Source: Kordia antarctica (lineage in GTDB: Bacteria; Bacteroidota; Bacteroidia; Flavobacteriales; Flavobacteriaceae). Taken from it: a DNA stretch of 64,000 bases. The number at the start of each line of letters is the position of its first letter. Positions within the stretch are counted from its first letter, which is position 1. The stretch covers positions 3,625,501-3,689,500 of the forward strand of contig NZ_CP019288.1 in assembly GCF_009901525.1 (NCBI RefSeq), in the 5' to 3' direction. This document shows, piece by piece, positions 40,025-48,096 of this stretch. The notes under the pieces are model-generated. The model ran no database searches, had not been told where the DNA came from, and was given only the letters and a program-made list of their open reading frames with translations. Made by a program: the position numbers and the translations under genes.

Positions 40025-41188
40025 ATGGCAGCAGAAATAAAAAACTTAAAAGATTTACAAAATACAGAATACGGACTCAAAAAATTATTTGACGACGCAC
40101 AAGATTTTCTTCCATTATTGGGAACTGACTATGTAGAATTATATGTTGGAAACGCAAAACAATCGGCACACTTTTACAAAACGGCATTTGGTTTTCAATC
40201 GGAAGCATATGCAGGATTAGAAACAGGCGTAAAAGACAGGGTTTCATACGTGCTAAAACAAGATAAAATCAGATTGGTTTTAACAACGCCACTTGGAAAA
40301 GGCGGCGAAGTCAACGAACATATTGATTTGCATGGCGATGGCGTAAAAGTAGTTGCACTTTGGGTAGATGATGCTACAAAAGCGTTTGAAGAAACGACCA
40401 AAAGAGGCGCAAAACCATACATGAAGCCAACCAAGGAAGAAGATGCGAATGGACATGTAATTCGTTCAGGAATTTACACATATGGCGAAACGGTTCATAT
40501 CTTTGTAGAGCGTAAAAACTACAAAGGTCTCTTCTTGCCAGGCTATAAAAAATGGGAATCTCACTATAATCCTAAAGATGTTGGACTAAAATTCATAGAT
40601 CACATGGTAGGAAATGTTGGTTGGGGAAAAATGAAAGAATGGTGTGATTTCTATGCGAAAGTAATGGGTTTTGCCCAAATTATCTCGTTTACGGATGATG
40701 ATATCTCAACAGAATTTACCGCATTAATGAGTAAAGTAATGAGTAACGGAAATGGTAGAATCAAATTTCCAATCAACGAACCAGCAAAAGGAAAAAAGAA
40801 ATCACAAATAGAAGAATACCTAGATTTTTATAATGGCGCTGGCGTGCAACACATTGCAGTTGCTACAGATAATATCATTGAAACGGTTTCGCAAATGCGG
40901 GAAAGAGGCGTGGAATTCTTATATGTTCCTGAAGAATATTATGATGACTTACTAGATAGAGTTGGAGAAATAGATGAAGATGTCGCAGAACTCAGAAAAC
41001 ACGGAATCTTAATTGACAGAGATGACGAAGGATACTTATTGCAAATTTTCACAAAAACAATTGTAGACAGACCAACAATGTTCTTTGAAGTTATTCAACG
41101 AAAAGGCGCACAATCGTTCGGAGTCGGAAACTTCAAAGCATTATTTGAAGCTATTGAAAGAGAACAAGAAGCGCGCGGAACATTGTAA
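40025..41188 (+). CDS. hppD: 4-Hydroxyphenylpyruvate dioxygenase
   Basis: A 387-aa Fe(II) enzyme that converts 4-hydroxyphenylpyruvate to homogentisate. It has two glyoxalase-fold halves. Candidate iron ligands are the histidine in FIDHMVGNV (near residue 196), the histidine in GVQHIAVATDNI (near residue 278) and the glutamate in MFFEVIQRKG (near residue 360). GVGNFKALFEAIE at the end is characteristic. It forms a pathway pair with hmgA. Confidence 0.94.
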   Translation: MAAEIKNLKDLQNTEYGLKKLFDDAQDFLPLLGTDYVELYVGNAKQSAHFYKTAFGFQSEAYAGLETGVKDRVSYVLKQDKIRLVLTTPLGKGGEVNEHIDLHGDGVKVVALWVDDATKAFEETTKRGAKPYMKPTKEEDANGHVIRSGIYTYGETVHIFVERKNYKGLFLPGYKKWESHYNPKDVGLKFIDHMVGNVGWGKMKEWCDFYAKVMGFAQIISFTDDDISTEFTALMSKVMSNGNGRIKFPINEPAKGKKKSQIEEYLDFYNGAGVQHIAVATDNIIETVSQMRERGVEFLYVPEEYYDDLLDRVGEIDEDVAELRKHGILIDRDDEGYLLQIFTKTIVDRPTMFFEVIQRKGAQSFGVGNFKALFEAIEREQEARGTL

Positions 41189-41215
41189 TATTTAAAAAAT
41201 TGGAAATAAATAACG

Positions 41216-41509
41216 ATGAATAATCATATTCAAACAATACAGGATTTAGCTCATTTAATAAATAAGTTAGCAATCAAAAACCGTAAAGAGAACGGAGTAT
41301 ATAATGTAACCCTTGCGAGTTTATCGGGAATACTTTTAGCAGAAATAGAACGTATCAATCAATTCCTTGAAGAAGAAGGTTATAAAACATTATATAAATG
41401 GGAATTATTGTCGCCTACGTCAGTATATGCTGAATTAGAAAATTCTCATAAAGCTATTAACCTGAATGAGTTTTTTAATACTGATAATATAGATGAATCT
41501 TTGAATTAG
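41216..41509 (+). CDS. Small hypothetical protein between hppD and tryptophan dioxygenase
   Basis: A 97-aa, mostly helical and acidic protein without signal peptide or cysteines. I do not recognise a family. It starts 27 bp after hppD in the same direction and has a plausible ATG, so it may be on the same transcript. LASLSGILLAEIERINQFLEEEGYK could form a helix pair. Confidence 0.5.
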   Translation: MNNHIQTIQDLAHLINKLAIKNRKENGVYNVTLASLSGILLAEIERINQFLEEEGYKTLYKWELLSPTSVYAELENSHKAINLNEFFNTDNIDESLN

Positions 41510-41550
41510 AGTTCTTTATATTCCTCTTAATAATACACAAATCTCATATG

Positions 41551-41604
41551 GAGCGCAGTCGAAATAGCTTTGAAACCAGAACTTCTAAGTTCTCGACTGC
41601 GCTC
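41551..41604. repeat. Inverted repeat GAGCGCAGTCGA
   Basis: GAGCGCAGTCGA (41551-41562) pairs perfectly with TCGACTGCGCTC (41593-41604) across 30 nt and is followed by GAAATGACA. This is a dispersed palindrome type widespread in Bacteroidetes, here 50 bp before the tryptophan dioxygenase gene. Confidence 0.8.
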
Positions 41605-41654
41605 GAAATGACAATTCAATATAAAAAACATCATTCTCTCCAAAAAAACAACAC

Positions 41655-42599
41655 ATGACTAGAGAAGAATTACTAGCAGCCATAGACAAAAAATATTTGG
41701 ATATGGGACAAGATCCAAATGTGCATCTTTCAGGATTATTACACGCCGAACCTATGAAATACTGGGATTTCGTTCAACTAGATGCGCTTTTAGGATTACA
41801 AACACAACGTACGCAATTGCCCGATGAAATGGTTTTTATCATGTATCATCAAATCAATGAATTGGTTTTTAAGATGATTCTATGGGAAATGCAACAAATA
41901 GCGCATGTAGAAAATATTGAACCCGAAAAATTCGTCATGCATCTCATGCGAATCAGTCGTTATTTTGATATGCTTTCCAACTCATTTACCATTATGGGCG
42001 ATGGAATGGAAGTAGATCAATACATGAAATTCCGTGATACATTAACGCCAGCAAGTGGTTTTCAATCTGCGCAATACCGAAAAATTGAAATTGCTTCAAC
42101 GGAACTCATCAATCTAATTGATTACAGATTCAGAACTACCATTGATCGTGAAACTCCATACTTACACGCCTATAACAATATGTATTGGCAAGTTGCAGGA
42201 AACGATCACAAAACAGGAAAGCGTAGCAAATTGATGGTAAATTTTGATGAGAAATATAAAAAGGAACTCATTGAATGGATGAAAGAATACAATACCATTA
42301 ACCTTTGGACAAAATTTAAGCAATTGCCAAGAGACTTTCAAAACAATAAAGAACTCATCAATGCGATGCGTCATTACGATCATACTGTAAATATTAGTTG
42401 GGTAATGCATCATTATCATGCGGCAGGAAAATATATAAACTCTGAAAAAGGAAATGCAGAAGCGACAGGCGGAAGCGATTGGCAAAAATATATGCATCCA
42501 AAATATCAAAAAAGAATCTTTTTTCCAGAACTTTGGAGTGAAGACGAGCTTCAACATTGGGGAATCACCAATTTAGAAGGCTATAAAACGCTAAAATAA
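41655..42599 (+). CDS. kynA: Tryptophan 2,3-dioxygenase
   Basis: A 314-aa heme enzyme that cleaves tryptophan to N-formylkynurenine. Family landmarks are YWDFVQLDALLGLQ, FIMYHQINELVFKM, PASGFQSAQYRKIE and the heme-ligand histidine region WVMHHYHAAGKYI. ATGGSDWQKYM binds the substrate ammonium group. It is one of two paralogues in the window (see 48097). Its place after hppD suggests a shared aromatic amino acid catabolic role. A cassette begins just downstream. Confidence 0.88.
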   Translation: MTREELLAAIDKKYLDMGQDPNVHLSGLLHAEPMKYWDFVQLDALLGLQTQRTQLPDEMVFIMYHQINELVFKMILWEMQQIAHVENIEPEKFVMHLMRISRYFDMLSNSFTIMGDGMEVDQYMKFRDTLTPASGFQSAQYRKIEIASTELINLIDYRFRTTIDRETPYLHAYNNMYWQVAGNDHKTGKRSKLMVNFDEKYKKELIEWMKEYNTINLWTKFKQLPRDFQNNKELINAMRHYDHTVNISWVMHHYHAAGKYINSEKGNAEATGGSDWQKYMHPKYQKRIFFPELWSEDELQHWGITNLEGYKTLK

Positions 42600-42729
42600 C
42601 CAAAATTAGAAAAGTCAAAAACCATAAAATGTTGAATATTTCTCAAAGAAATTGAATTTTAGTTGAGAATTCAGCAAAAAACCTTCTTGAGGAACCGTTG
42701 TGAATGCAAAAATTGTGTTAAAGTTAATT

Positions 42730-42766
42730 ACTATGCTTGCATAGTATAATTCTCGTCATATATTTG
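42730..42766 (+). promoter_or_regulatory. Promoter with operator-like dyad, small RNA copy 1
   Basis: A perfect dyad ACTATGC-TT-GCATAGT (42730-42745) has the -33 TTG (42737-42739) at its centre. After 19 bp comes TATATTTG (42759-42766). A dimeric regulator bound here would cover the -33 box. Confidence 0.8.
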
Positions 42767-42770
42767 CAGT

Positions 42771-42879
42771 GCAAGAGAGAGTGGTTTCCTCTTGCGACTT
42801 TAAGAAGAGAAATTTTCATAATTTAAAGTTTTGGTTGGTTAATAAAAATGAGCTCGATCGCAAGATCGAGTTTTTTTTT
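42771..42879 (+). ncRNA. Candidate small RNA, copy 1
   Basis: About 109 nt from the predicted start to the terminator. Hairpin 1: GCAAGAG (42771-42777) with CTCTTGC (42789-42795), 11-nt loop. Hairpin 2: ACTTTAA (42797-42803) with TTAAAGT (42823-42829). A single-stranded TTTGGTTGGTTAATAAAAA stretch follows, then a terminator CTCGATC-GCAA-GATCGAG with T9. No frame longer than a few codons is present. It may belong to a known Bacteroidetes RNA class such as Flavo-1, which cannot be checked here. It runs toward the 3' end of the lanthipeptide-like gene. Confidence 0.78.
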
Positions 42880-42949
42880 GCTTTTTTTTAAAAATGAAAA
42901 GCCGCCAATATATTGACAGCTTTTCTTATAATTCAATCGTTGTTAGTAA

Positions 42950-43201
42950 TTAAGGTACTTCTGTTATAGTTGGGCAGAATCGAGAATCTCCTGTTTCTCC
43001 TGTGTAACCTGTTGGTTGACAAGCTGGTCCGCAAGTAGCTCCACATGTTGCGGCACACGTATTTGCACACGTAGCAGCTTCTGTAGGGCAACACGAATTA
43101 CCGTGACAGGTATTTGTTCCTCCTCCATTTAATTGATCTTGGGTTAGCTGAGAAATCGTAGCTTTTCTAATTCCCAATTTTTTCATTTTTCGTTTTTTCA
43201 T
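42950..43201 (-). CDS. Lanthipeptide-like RiPP precursor, GG-type leader, Thr-Cys-rich core
   Basis: An 83-aa peptide. The leader KKLGIRKATISQLTQDQLNGGG matches the bacteroidete class I lanthipeptide pattern (basic start, LxLRKxTIxxL, Gly-Gly end). The core of about 54 residues has 11 cysteines, and five of them follow a threonine (ATCANTCAATCGATCG and nearby). Dehydrated Thr with Cys could form thioether rings, or the cysteines could pair as disulfides. The ATG at 43201 is preferred to the upstream TTG. No LanB/LanC, cyclase, or peptidase-ABC transporter gene is in the window, so maturation would have to be supplied from elsewhere. The gene shares a leader motif with the DUF4214 gene. Confidence 0.75.
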   Translation of the reverse strand: MKKRKMKKLGIRKATISQLTQDQLNGGGTNTCHGNSCCPTEAATCANTCAATCGATCGPACQPTGYTGETGDSRFCPTITEVP

Positions 43202-43218
43202 GATGTTATATTTCAAAT

Positions 43219-43256
43219 ACTCCTACTCTGTAAGCTTTTCGGATTCCGCTTTTTAA
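43219..43256 (-). promoter_or_regulatory. Leader motif shared by precursor and DUF4214 genes, copy 1
   Basis: Read on the minus strand, ATCCGAAAAGCTTACAGAG is followed by TAGGAGT about 20 bp before the precursor ATG. The matching sequence at 43967-44002 reads ATCCGAAAATCCTTAATAG, then AGTAGGAAT. Confidence 0.6.
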
Positions 43257-43318
43257 TACTGTTCGTTAATAATTGATGATGATTTACTTTACAGTAAGAT
43301 CAAATGCTGCTAAATTTT

Positions 43319-43945
43319 CTAAAATGTACATTGATTTGCCGCGTTGTTACATTCTGTAGTAATTCCGCTTAATCTTCTTCCGAACTCAGGAGAATTACCA
43401 ATACCATTGGCGACATCAAGAATACCTCTTGTATTTAAAATGTTATTCCAATATATTCCTCCAGGAACATCAGGTTCTCTAAGTAGCAAACCTCTGTAAG
43501 CGATGTAAATTTTCTTATGAATTTGATAACTGGTGATATTATTTCTACTTAAAAAACTTTGGTAACGACTATTCCATCGCTGGCTAGCTTCTGGTGAAGT
43601 AATAAATCCTTTTGCAAGATCATCAAACCCTCTAGTGTTTAAGATATTGATCCAATAGGTTACATCAGAAGCATTCGTTGGACAACGTTCTAAGTATGAC
43701 AAATACGCCAATCTTACAACACAATGTGCATCTATCGTTGGTGGATTGGGAATATTTGGTGGACTAAAATCTGGGTCAAACGGAATTCCTTGAATTTTTT
43801 GACTTTCCGTTAAATCGGTTGTGGAAATAACATCTTCCGTTGCTGTACTTATTTCTTCTGTTTGACAGGAAATAATATACAATGATCCTGCAATCATTAA
43901 AAGTACAAGTGCAAAATTGCGAGATTTTAAAATGAATTTTTTCAT
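43319..43945 (-). CDS. Lipoprotein with two DUF4214 repeats
   Basis: A 208-aa protein whose signal peptide ends in a lipobox (GSLYIISC), so it is probably lipid-anchored. Two DUF4214 modules follow: LSYLERCPTNASDVTYW ... GFITSPEASQRW (about residues 78-125) and AYRGLLLREPDVPGGIYW ... GIGNSPEFGRRL (about 145-195). Each contains the NILNTRG motif. DUF4214 occurs in bacterial surface proteins, often with metal-binding repeats, but its role is unknown. The frame extends 26 codons further upstream, but the ATG before the signal peptide fits best. Confidence 0.8.
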   Translation of the reverse strand: MKKFILKSRNFALVLLMIAGSLYIISCQTEEISTATEDVISTTDLTESQKIQGIPFDPDFSPPNIPNPPTIDAHCVVRLAYLSYLERCPTNASDVTYWINILNTRGFDDLAKGFITSPEASQRWNSRYQSFLSRNNITSYQIHKKIYIAYRGLLLREPDVPGGIYWNNILNTRGILDVANGIGNSPEFGRRLSGITTECNNAANQCTF

Positions 43946-43966
43946 AACTTTATAAATTCTAAAATT

Positions 43967-44051
43967 AATTCCTACTCTATTAAGGATTTTCGGATGCTTC
44001 CTGTTTTGATCAAAACTATTCAAAGGTATGAGGCATTATTTCCCGAAACAA
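43967..44051 (-). promoter_or_regulatory. Promoter and leader of the DUF4214 lipoprotein gene
   Basis: On the minus strand a TTG (44049-44051), 20 bp, and TACCTTTG (44021-44028) form a good promoter. The leader at 43967-44002 repeats the motif found before the precursor gene. Further upstream, 44062-44078 holds 17 nt (TTCAGATTTATAAATTT on the plus strand) that recur exactly at 45084-45100. Confidence 0.65.
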
Positions 44052-44101
44052 CAGAAGCATTTTCAGATTTATAAATTTGAGTAGCTACACTTTACACGCG
44101 C

Positions 44102-44134
44102 AAAAAAAACCATCTATATAAATTATATAGATGG
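44102..44134 (-). terminator. Terminator of the type IX-sorted protein gene
   Basis: On the minus strand CCATCTATAT pairs with ATATAGATGG across 5 nt and is followed by T8. Confidence 0.82.
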
Positions 44135-44158
44135 TCATATTTTAAAGGTGTAGTACAC

Positions 44159-45016
44159 TTATTTTTTCACAATGGTTTTAACGTGTGTATTTTTCCCATG
44201 TTTAATTTTACAGAAATACATTCCTTTTGGCAACTGAGTAATATCTAATCTATATAATTCTGTATTATTTTTTACACTTATCGGCATCAGATTATAAGAA
44301 ATAACTCGGATTCCTTTTCTATTAAACAGCGTAACTTGTAATGGAATCTTCTGTAAAGGAATATTTTCAGTTGAAGCATTAAAACGGTCAATAGTTACAA
44401 ATTCATTACTAGGATTTGGATATGTTGTTATAGAAAAATGATTCCTCGAACCTTGAGAAGAAGGTAAAGTGCCAGCATTTGTAATTAAGTGTACAGGTAA
44501 AGATGGACCATTTGTATGATTACCATGATAGATATAATCTAGTTCATTTTCATATTTTACCAAATCAAATTGTGCCGTGTAGCTTGTCTCTGTAGGCACA
44601 TAATTTGTTGTTATAACATAAGGATAACTACCAAGATGAAGATTATTGACATGGACACGTGTTGAATCTTTTCGTACAGGAGGTATTAATACAGGCACTG
44701 TAATTCCATGATTCGGAACCGTAAACCCATTAACTTCAGAGGTTAATTTATAGTACAATCTAAAATAGCTAATGTTGTCTACACTAGATTGATAGTCAAG
44801 TTTTACCCTAAAACGAACGTTACTATTAGTGTGTACGGTTTGGGTTTCAGAAGCAATAAATTCAAATGATTGTTGTGATCCTTGAGCTCCAAGAGTATCT
44901 TTTACCAAGATGGTAATATCAACGGTATTGTCTCTAGAAAATGGAATGGTTTGCGCACTTGTTGTTCCTAAGAAAAACAAGAATACTGCTGAGAATGTAA
45001 TACATTTTAATTTCAT
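44159..45016 (-). CDS. Type IX-sorted secreted protein of unknown function
   Basis: A 285-aa protein with a signal peptide (ITFSAVFLFFLGTTSAQ), a beta-rich region of about 170 residues without recognised domain, and a C-terminal type IX sorting domain beginning ITTYPNPSNEFVTID and ending PKGMYFCKIKHGKNTH ... TIVKK. It would pass the outer membrane through the PorZ-dependent system. It sits between the TPR/AraC regulator and the DUF4214 lipoprotein. A 17-nt motif upstream (45084-45100) also occurs upstream of the DUF4214 gene. Confidence 0.78.
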   Translation of the reverse strand: MKLKCITFSAVFLFFLGTTSAQTIPFSRDNTVDITILVKDTLGAQGSQQSFEFIASETQTVHTNSNVRFRVKLDYQSSVDNISYFRLYYKLTSEVNGFTVPNHGITVPVLIPPVRKDSTRVHVNNLHLGSYPYVITTNYVPTETSYTAQFDLVKYENELDYIYHGNHTNGPSLPVHLITNAGTLPSSQGSRNHFSITTYPNPSNEFVTIDRFNASTENIPLQKIPLQVTLFNRKGIRVISYNLMPISVKNNTELYRLDITQLPKGMYFCKIKHGKNTHVKTIVKK

Positions 45017-45115
45017 AACAAAGAGTTTTAATTATACTCTAAGTAAAGTATGAATATTTGATTGTTCAGAATAAAAAGGAGTATTCAGATTTATAAATTT
45101 AAACAAAATGATAGG

Positions 45116-46870
45116 CTAATTTTCTATTTTTTTAATATAGTAGGAAGGATTTAAGCCAGTTTTATTCTTAAACTCTTTAATGAAAGTAGTTGCACTTTTA
45201 TATCCGATCTCTTTGGAAACTGCATGAATAGTATACGACCTAAACACAGAATCTTCTTTTAGTTTTACCAAAACGTAGTCAATTCGGAGTTTATTCAAAT
45301 ATTGATTAAAAGATTGTTTTTTTACGTCATTCAATGCTTTAGATAAATAGGTCGTGTTGGTATTGAGTAATTTTGCTGTAGTGTATAAATTACAATCTTG
45401 AGAAAGATAAAAATGAGTGTTTTCTAATTCTTGAAGCTTTTCTAATATTACTTTAGCCTTTTCGTCTTTTATTTTATAATCTTGAGAAACTTTTTGAGAT
45501 GTATCTTTGAGTTGATGATGTGAAATTTTTTCAATGATTGCCAAAAACTTTTGTTCCTTTATTTTAGTTTTTCTGCGATACAACAAAAAAATCGTCAGTA
45601 ATAGAATCAAAATTACAATAGAAATTGTGCTTATAATTCTCTTATCTATCAAACTCTGAGTTTTCTCATTTTCCAATTTTTCATTCCTAATATCATAATC
45701 CTTCAAATCATCGTTGTGTAACAAATCTTTAGCTGCTGACTTTCTATCTCTTTTAAATTTGGTGATTTCTCTTAATTTGCTATAATAAATTACCTGCTTA
45801 TTCTGGTCAGTTTGAATCTTAGAAATATCAATTGCCAATTGATACATTTCTTCAAGTTTATCAGCTAATAAATTATCGCCAATACGTTCAAAATTTTCAT
45901 CCAACAATAAAATAGCTTCTTCATATTTCTTTTGCTGGTAATAACATTTTGCCACATAATAATCAGCAATGCGTAGATTATTCTGCAAACCGCTATAATT
46001 CTGAAGCTTATCTTTTCCTTGTTTCAGAAAGCCTAGCGATGCATGATATTCTTTTTTCTCATAAGAAAGTTTTCCTAAACTAATATAGAAATAACCTTTA
46101 TAAATTTGCAAATCATTTGCTTCAGCCAACTTTATACCTTTATCAAACGTTTCTTGCGCTTTTTGATAAATTCCTAATTCAATTAAACACAATCCTTTTC
46201 CTAAAAGCGAACTCAAATAGGTTTCTTTAAACTGCACAAATGAAGCATCTTTTTTCTCGTCCAAAGTTTTAATAATCAAATCATAACTTTTCAGCGCATC
46301 TTCATACCTATTCAGTTTGATGCGCGTGTTTGCTACATTCGTAAGACATATAATTTCGTAAGATGAATTTTCTATATGTGAAGCTAATTCTTTCGCTGTC
46401 AGATACGATTCAAGTGCATCCTCATAATTTCCTAACACATACCAAGTACTGCCAAGTAAAATATTACTACTTATGGAGTTAATAGTATCTTGTAATTTTT
46501 CTGCAACCTTAACGGATTGATACGCATATTTTAATGCTTGTTTATAATCAGATCTATTATATTCTACATACGCAATTTGAAAGCTAGAAAAATATTGAAT
46601 CTCATAATTTTCCTGTGTTTTGCCTCTTTCTAAAAAATATTTAGAATATTGTAAACCCAATAAAGTGTCTTTTTTCGCGTAAAAAATATCTTGAATCAAT
46701 TCCTCAATCTTTTCTATAGAATCAGATTGCGAAATAAATAACTGCGTTTCTTTAGAAACTAATTCCTCAAGCTTTGTTTTTTCTTCTTGCCCTAAAACAA
46801 AATTGGAATACAGCATAAGTGCGCAACATATAATAAAAGGTAATTTTCGAACCCAAATAATTTGTAGCAT
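45116..46870 (-). CDS. TPR-containing membrane regulator with AraC-type DNA-binding domain
   Basis: A 584-aa protein. After an N-terminal signal or membrane segment (LPFIICCALMLYSNFVLG) there are about 7-8 TPR-like repeats (for example YEDALESYLTAKELA, YEDALKSYDLIIKTL, YHASLGFLKQGKDKL). A transmembrane helix (IISTISIVILILLLTIFLLY) follows, then a C-terminal AraC/XylS helix-turn-helix pair (TAKLLNTNTTYLSKALND; AVSKEIGYKSATTFIKEFKN). The sensor would be periplasmic and the DNA-binding domain cytoplasmic. ATGs at 46942 and 46891 are alternative starts. It is divergent from small RNA copy 2 and a candidate to regulate it. Confidence 0.85.
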   Translation of the reverse strand: MLQIIWVRKLPFIICCALMLYSNFVLGQEEKTKLEELVSKETQLFISQSDSIEKIEELIQDIFYAKKDTLLGLQYSKYFLERGKTQENYEIQYFSSFQIAYVEYNRSDYKQALKYAYQSVKVAEKLQDTINSISSNILLGSTWYVLGNYEDALESYLTAKELASHIENSSYEIICLTNVANTRIKLNRYEDALKSYDLIIKTLDEKKDASFVQFKETYLSSLLGKGLCLIELGIYQKAQETFDKGIKLAEANDLQIYKGYFYISLGKLSYEKKEYHASLGFLKQGKDKLQNYSGLQNNLRIADYYVAKCYYQQKKYEEAILLLDENFERIGDNLLADKLEEMYQLAIDISKIQTDQNKQVIYYSKLREITKFKRDRKSAAKDLLHNDDLKDYDIRNEKLENEKTQSLIDKRIISTISIVILILLLTIFLLYRRKTKIKEQKFLAIIEKISHHQLKDTSQKVSQDYKIKDEKAKVILEKLQELENTHFYLSQDCNLYTTAKLLNTNTTYLSKALNDVKKQSFNQYLNKLRIDYVLVKLKEDSVFRSYTIHAVSKEIGYKSATTFIKEFKNKTGLNPSYYIKKIEN

Positions 46871-47078
46871 GTGAGAAATTCTTAATATCATAATGTAAAT
46901 GTGTAAGATACGTCCTGAGGCTGAATCAGAAATATACAACATATTCTCGAATACAATAATTGACTTCTGTTAATTTATACAGTCAAAACACAGGCTTTTT
47001 GAACAAATAGCTACTAATTAGGTAATTTAAACTATCGTAAAATACGTTGTGAATGCAAAAGTTGTGTTAAAATCAAAT

Positions 47079-47115
47079 ACTATGCTTGCATAGTATAATT
47101 CTAGTCATATATTTG
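47079..47115 (+). promoter_or_regulatory. Promoter with operator-like dyad, small RNA copy 2
   Basis: The dyad ACTATGC-TT-GCATAGT (47079-47094) with -33 TTG (47086-47088), 19 bp, then TATATTTG (47108-47115) is identical in layout to copy 1. Confidence 0.8.
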
Positions 47116-47119
47116 CAGT

Positions 47120-47228
47120 GCAAGAGAGAGTGGTTTCCTCTTGCGACTTTAAGAAGAGAAATTTTCATAATTTAAAGTTTTGGTTGGTTAATAAAAATGA
47201 GCTCGATTGCAAGATCGAGTTTTTTTTT
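47120..47228 (+). ncRNA. Candidate small RNA, copy 2
   Basis: The RNA part is identical to copy 1 except for one base in the terminator stem (CTCGATT-GCAA-GATCGAG), which keeps pairing as T-G. Both hairpins and the TTTGGTTGGTTAAT linker are unchanged. It lies divergent from the TPR/AraC regulator and 90 bp upstream of the DUF3108 gene, with a terminator between. Confidence 0.78.
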
Positions 47229-47318
47229 GCTTTTTTTTGGAATAGTAATTGTAAAGGTTACATAAATTAACGAAAAGTAATACGAATTTTATTATTTTTA
47301 CAAATCATTACATCAAAC

Positions 47319-48095
47319 ATGAAACGTACACTTACTATACTATTCTTGCTCACATGCATCGCATCGCAAGCACAAAAAAAAGAAAGCGCATTCCAATCAG
47401 GCGAATGGTTTAAATTTAGAATTCACTACGGATTCATAAACGCTAGTTATGCTACTTTAGAAATCAAAGACGAATATCTTAACGGAAAAAGTGTATACCA
47501 CGTTGTAGGAAAAGGAAAAACTACAGGATTTGCAAGCTGGTTTTTCAAAGTAGATGACAATTACGAAAGCTATTTTGACAAAGAAACTGGAATGCCATAC
47601 AAATTTGTTCGTAAAATTGACGAAGGTGGACACACAAAAGATGTGGAAATTGACTTTAAACACGAAAAAGAAAAGGCGTTAGTCAACGATAGAAAACACA
47701 ATACAAAAACAGAGTACGACATAGAAAAAGATGTACAAGACATGGTTTCTGCATTCTACTACTTGCGTAATAACTACAATATTGACGATATAAAAGTTGG
47801 TGATGAAATTGTGTTGAATATGTTTTTTGACAAAGAAAACTTCAAATTCAAGCTAAAATACTTAGGCGAAGAAACAATGAGTACAAAATTTGGAAAAGTT
47901 CCTTGTTTAAAATTCAGACCTTATGTACAAAAAGGACGCGTTTTCAAGGAAAATGAAAGTTTAACATTATGGGTTTCTAATGATCAAAACAAAGTTCCAA
48001 TTCGGATCAAAGCAAGTTTAGCTGTAGGTTCATTAAAAGCAGATTTAGAAGCTTTCAAAGGATTAAAACATCCATTCAAAATAGTTGTAGACTAA
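47319..48095 (+). CDS. DUF3108 periplasmic protein
   Basis: A 258-aa protein with a signal peptide (TLTILFLLTCIASQAQ) and the DUF3108 beta-rich fold: FRIHYGFINASYATLEI, GKGKTTGFASWFFKVDDNYESYFD and LWVSNDQNKVPIRIKA. The role is unknown; it is thought to be periplasmic or lipid-binding. The next gene starts 1 bp after its stop, so it is co-transcribed with the second tryptophan dioxygenase-family gene and probably the M23 peptidase. Confidence 0.85.
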   Translation: MKRTLTILFLLTCIASQAQKKESAFQSGEWFKFRIHYGFINASYATLEIKDEYLNGKSVYHVVGKGKTTGFASWFFKVDDNYESYFDKETGMPYKFVRKIDEGGHTKDVEIDFKHEKEKALVNDRKHNTKTEYDIEKDVQDMVSAFYYLRNNYNIDDIKVGDEIVLNMFFDKENFKFKLKYLGEETMSTKFGKVPCLKFRPYVQKGRVFKENESLTLWVSNDQNKVPIRIKASLAVGSLKADLEAFKGLKHPFKIVVD

Positions 48096-48096
48096 T

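Larger units (their letters stand above)
42696..42889 (+). repeat. 194-bp small-RNA unit, copy 1
   Basis: This direct repeat of 47045-47238 differs at roughly nine positions, nearly all upstream of the -7 box. From TATATTTG to the T-tract there is only one change, in the terminator stem, and it keeps pairing (C-G to T-G). Confidence 0.95.
47045..47238 (+). repeat. 194-bp small-RNA unit, copy 2
   Basis: The direct repeat of 42696-42889, same orientation and length. The rest of the 46943-47318 gap shows nothing clear. Confidence 0.95.
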
